Of a DNA stretch of 5,949 nucleotides, positions 3,908 through 5,949 are shown piece after piece. A program made the translations under genes and the position numbers. This DNA comes from CAYUXF01 sp964448755 (GTDB lineage Bacteria; Margulisbacteria; Termititenacia; Termititenacales; CAYUXF01), in the NCBI GenBank assembly GCA_964448755.1, contig CAYUXF010000077.1, positions 1-5,949 on the forward strand. The letters are read 5' to 3'. A model generated the notes under the pieces. That model did no database searches. It worked only from the letters and a program-made list of their open reading frames with translations, and was not told the origin of the DNA. Position 1 is the first letter of the stretch; each line of letters starts with the position of its first letter.

Positions 3908-5949
3908 ATGGCTGTTAAAAAGAAAACTACCGGCAAAAAAAGAACCAAAGCAAAAGCCAAAAGTTTTAACTATAAGTATTTGGTAATTGTCGAATCGCCA
4001 GCTAAATCTAAAACTATCGAAAAATATCTCGGCAAAGGATATAAAGTACTTTCCTCTATGGGTCATTTACGCGACCTGCCTAAAAGCAAATTAGGTGTCG
4101 ACACTGAAAATAATTTTGAGCCCTACTACATTATCATTAAAGGCAAGAACAAGTTCGTCAACGAACTAAAAGAATACGCCGAGCATGCCGAAAAAGTTTT
4201 TCTGGCTCCCGACCCTGACCGCGAAGGAGAAGCAATTGCCTGGCATTTAACTTATGCCTTAAATTTGGCGCCGGAAAAATACAGCCGAATCGAGTTTAAC
4301 GAGATCACTAAGAATGCTGTCTTAAATTCATTTAATGAAGCCCGCAACATAGATCTTAACCGGGTCAATGCCCAGCAAGCCCGCCGCTGTTTAGACCGGC
4401 TGGTCGGCTATAAAATATCGCCGATCCTCTGGAAAAAAGTTAAACGCGGTTTATCGGCCGGCCGTGTGCAATCTGCCGCCATGCGGATCATCTGCGACCG
4501 CGAAGAAGCAATAGAAAATTTTAAACCGGAAGAATACTGGAGTATTGAGGTCAATTATCAGACCCCTCGCCAGGACTTACTGACCGCTAAAGTCTTTAAT
4601 AAAAAAGAGAAAGTTCCTGACTTCAAAATAAGTTCCGCTGCAGAGGCAGCCGACATAGAAAAAAATATCACCGGCAGTGAAGCGGTAGTAAGCAATGTTA
4701 CAAAAAAAGAACGCCGCCGCAATCCGGTGGCCCCTTTTATTACCAGTACCCTGCAGCAGGAAGCGGCGCGCCGCCATTACTTTAACGCCAAGAAAACCAT
4801 GTTCGTCGCTCAGCGTTTATACGAAGGTATTGATATTGGCGAAGAATCTCCGGTCGGTTTAATAACTTATATGCGTACCGACTCTACCAGAACTTCCGAC
4901 AGCGCTTTAGCGGAATTAAAAGAGTTCATTAGTAAAAACTTTGACCCGGAATATCACATTAAAGAATTCCGGACCTTTAAACAGAAAAAATCATCACAAG
5001 ATGCTCACGAAGCTATTAGACCAACATCTGTTCTACGCGAACCGGAAAAGATCAAAGAATATTTAGATGAAGATCAGTACAAGCTTTATAAATTGATCTG
5101 GCTCCGTTTTGTCTCCTCACAAATGCCAGAAGCGGTCTATGATCAAACTTCTGTAGAGATAACTGCCGGCGATTATCTCTTAAAAGCTACCGGTTCAATA
5201 ATTAAATTTCCCGGCTTTTTAAAGTTATATGAAGAACAGCAGGATGAACAGACCAACAACAACGACAATGACAATAAGTTACTGCCCGTTATTAATGAAG
5301 CAGAAAAACTAAAAACAGAAAAAGTATTGCCGTTACAGCATTTCACCCAGCCGCCGCCCCGCTATACTGAGGCCTCCTTAGTTAAGGAACTGGAAGAAAA
5401 AGGGATCGGCCGGCCGTCAACTTATGCGCCGATCATTTCAACTATTTTATACCGCAACTATGTTACTCGAGAAGGCAAAGCACTGGTCCCTTCAGATCTC
5501 GGCAAGATAGTTAACATTCAATTAAAAAAACATTTCCAGGAAATTGTTGATATCGGCTTTACCGCCGGCATGGAAGAAAAGCTCGATGCCGTAGCAGAAG
5601 GTACCATTGACTGGAAAAATATGTTGACCGAATTTTACGGTCCGTTTGAAAAAGAATTGTCAGCAGCCGAAGAAAACATGGAAGAGATGCGTCCGCCAGA
5701 AATAGAAGCGGGCGAAGATTGTGAGAAATGCGGCAAACCCATGATGATCAAATCTGGCCGCTTTGGCGACTTTATGGCCTGCTCCGGTTTCCCGGACTGC
5801 CGCAATACTAAATCAATTGTAAAAAAAATAGATTATGCCGAATGCCCCAGCTGTGGCGGAGATATTATTGAAAGAAAATCCAAACGCGGCCGGATCTTTT
5901 ACGGCTGCAGTAATTATCCGCAATGTTCTTTTGCCTGCTGGGACAAACC
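3908..5949 (+). CDS. topA: DNA topoisomerase I (type IA), truncated by the window edge
   Basis: This enzyme relaxes negatively supercoiled DNA by cutting and rejoining one strand through a 5'-phosphotyrosine link. The visible 680 residues hold no stop and include the whole catalytic core. The Toprim domain begins at LVIVESPAK (25-33, catalytic Glu29) and has the Mg-binding DPDREGE motif at 102-108. GRPSTYAP near 500 is also typical. The active-site tyrosine is Tyr321 in YMRTDS. The C-terminus has two four-cysteine zinc ribbons, C605/C608/C625/C631 and C646/C649/C667/C673; a further Cys at 677 precedes the cut. A lysine-rich extension of about 22 residues precedes the Toprim domain. The start is set by AAGGA 5 bp upstream. 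The gene is divergent from fliQ and is probably housekeeping and unrelated to flagella. The stop codon lies beyond the window. Confidence 0.97.
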   Translation, partial: MAVKKKTTGKKRTKAKAKSFNYKYLVIVESPAKSKTIEKYLGKGYKVLSSMGHLRDLPKSKLGVDTENNFEPYYIIIKGKNKFVNELKEYAEHAEKVFLAPDPDREGEAIAWHLTYALNLAPEKYSRIEFNEITKNAVLNSFNEARNIDLNRVNAQQARRCLDRLVGYKISPILWKKVKRGLSAGRVQSAAMRIICDREEAIENFKPEEYWSIEVNYQTPRQDLLTAKVFNKKEKVPDFKISSAAEAADIEKNITGSEAVVSNVTKKERRRNPVAPFITSTLQQEAARRHYFNAKKTMFVAQRLYEGIDIGEESPVGLITYMRTDSTRTSDSALAELKEFISKNFDPEYHIKEFRTFKQKKSSQDAHEAIRPTSVLREPEKIKEYLDEDQYKLYKLIWLRFVSSQMPEAVYDQTSVEITAGDYLLKATGSIIKFPGFLKLYEEQQDEQTNNNDNDNKLLPVINEAEKLKTEKVLPLQHFTQPPPRYTEASLVKELEEKGIGRPSTYAPIISTILYRNYVTREGKALVPSDLGKIVNIQLKKHFQEIVDIGFTAGMEEKLDAVAEGTIDWKNMLTEFYGPFEKELSAAEENMEEMRPPEIEAGEDCEKCGKPMMIKSGRFGDFMACSGFPDCRNTKSIVKKIDYAECPSCGGDIIERKSKRGRIFYGCSNYPQCSFACWDK

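Noticed and set aside
4577..4777. Minus-strand 66-residue reading frame in topA
   Set aside because: It lies wholly inside the TopA catalytic core on the opposite strand.

Overview
The window looks like a chromosomal segment of a flagellated bacterium of moderate to low GC. It holds the flagellar export genes fliQ and fliR, the start of a bacterial type IA topoisomerase (topA), and one large gene I cannot identify that sits as an insertion at the 3' end of fliR. Sigma-70-like promoters and good Shine-Dalgarno sites are visible. I cannot fix the phylum. The gene mixture and the GC-rich palindromic intergenic repeats would suit a Gram-negative or candidate-phylum genome, but that is only an impression.

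Layout from left to right. Positions 1-157 are AT-rich and apparently non-coding. Positions 158-239 are a detached copy of the last 82 bp of fliR. Positions 240-312 are a short leader with an inverted repeat. Positions 313-2535 (+) encode a 740-residue orphan protein. Positions 2541-3314 (-) are fliR and 3316-3582 (-) are fliQ. Positions 3583-3907 are a divergent regulatory region with a promoter for each side, a palindrome inside the fliQ promoter, and two palindromic repeat elements. From 3908 (+) topA runs off the right edge.

The main discovery is structural. The orphan gene is bracketed by two direct repeats of 82 bp (158-239 and 2541-2622) that match at 81 of 82 positions without gaps. 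The repeat begins exactly at the fliR stop codon and covers its last 26 codons. This is the arrangement left when an element integrates into the 3' end of a gene and supplies a replacement end, or when a circle carrying a fliR fragment recombines in. The repeat unit is only 2,383 bp, carries a single gene, and has no recombinase. The inserted gene is visibly more AT-rich than topA and fliR, which fits transfer.

The known genes need little interpretation. FliQ and FliR are core membrane subunits of the flagellar type III export gate and are tightly linked (1 bp apart). The usual neighbours fliP (upstream) and flhB (downstream) are not adjacent here. TopA is a complete-looking catalytic core with at least two C-terminal zinc ribbons, cut by the window edge.
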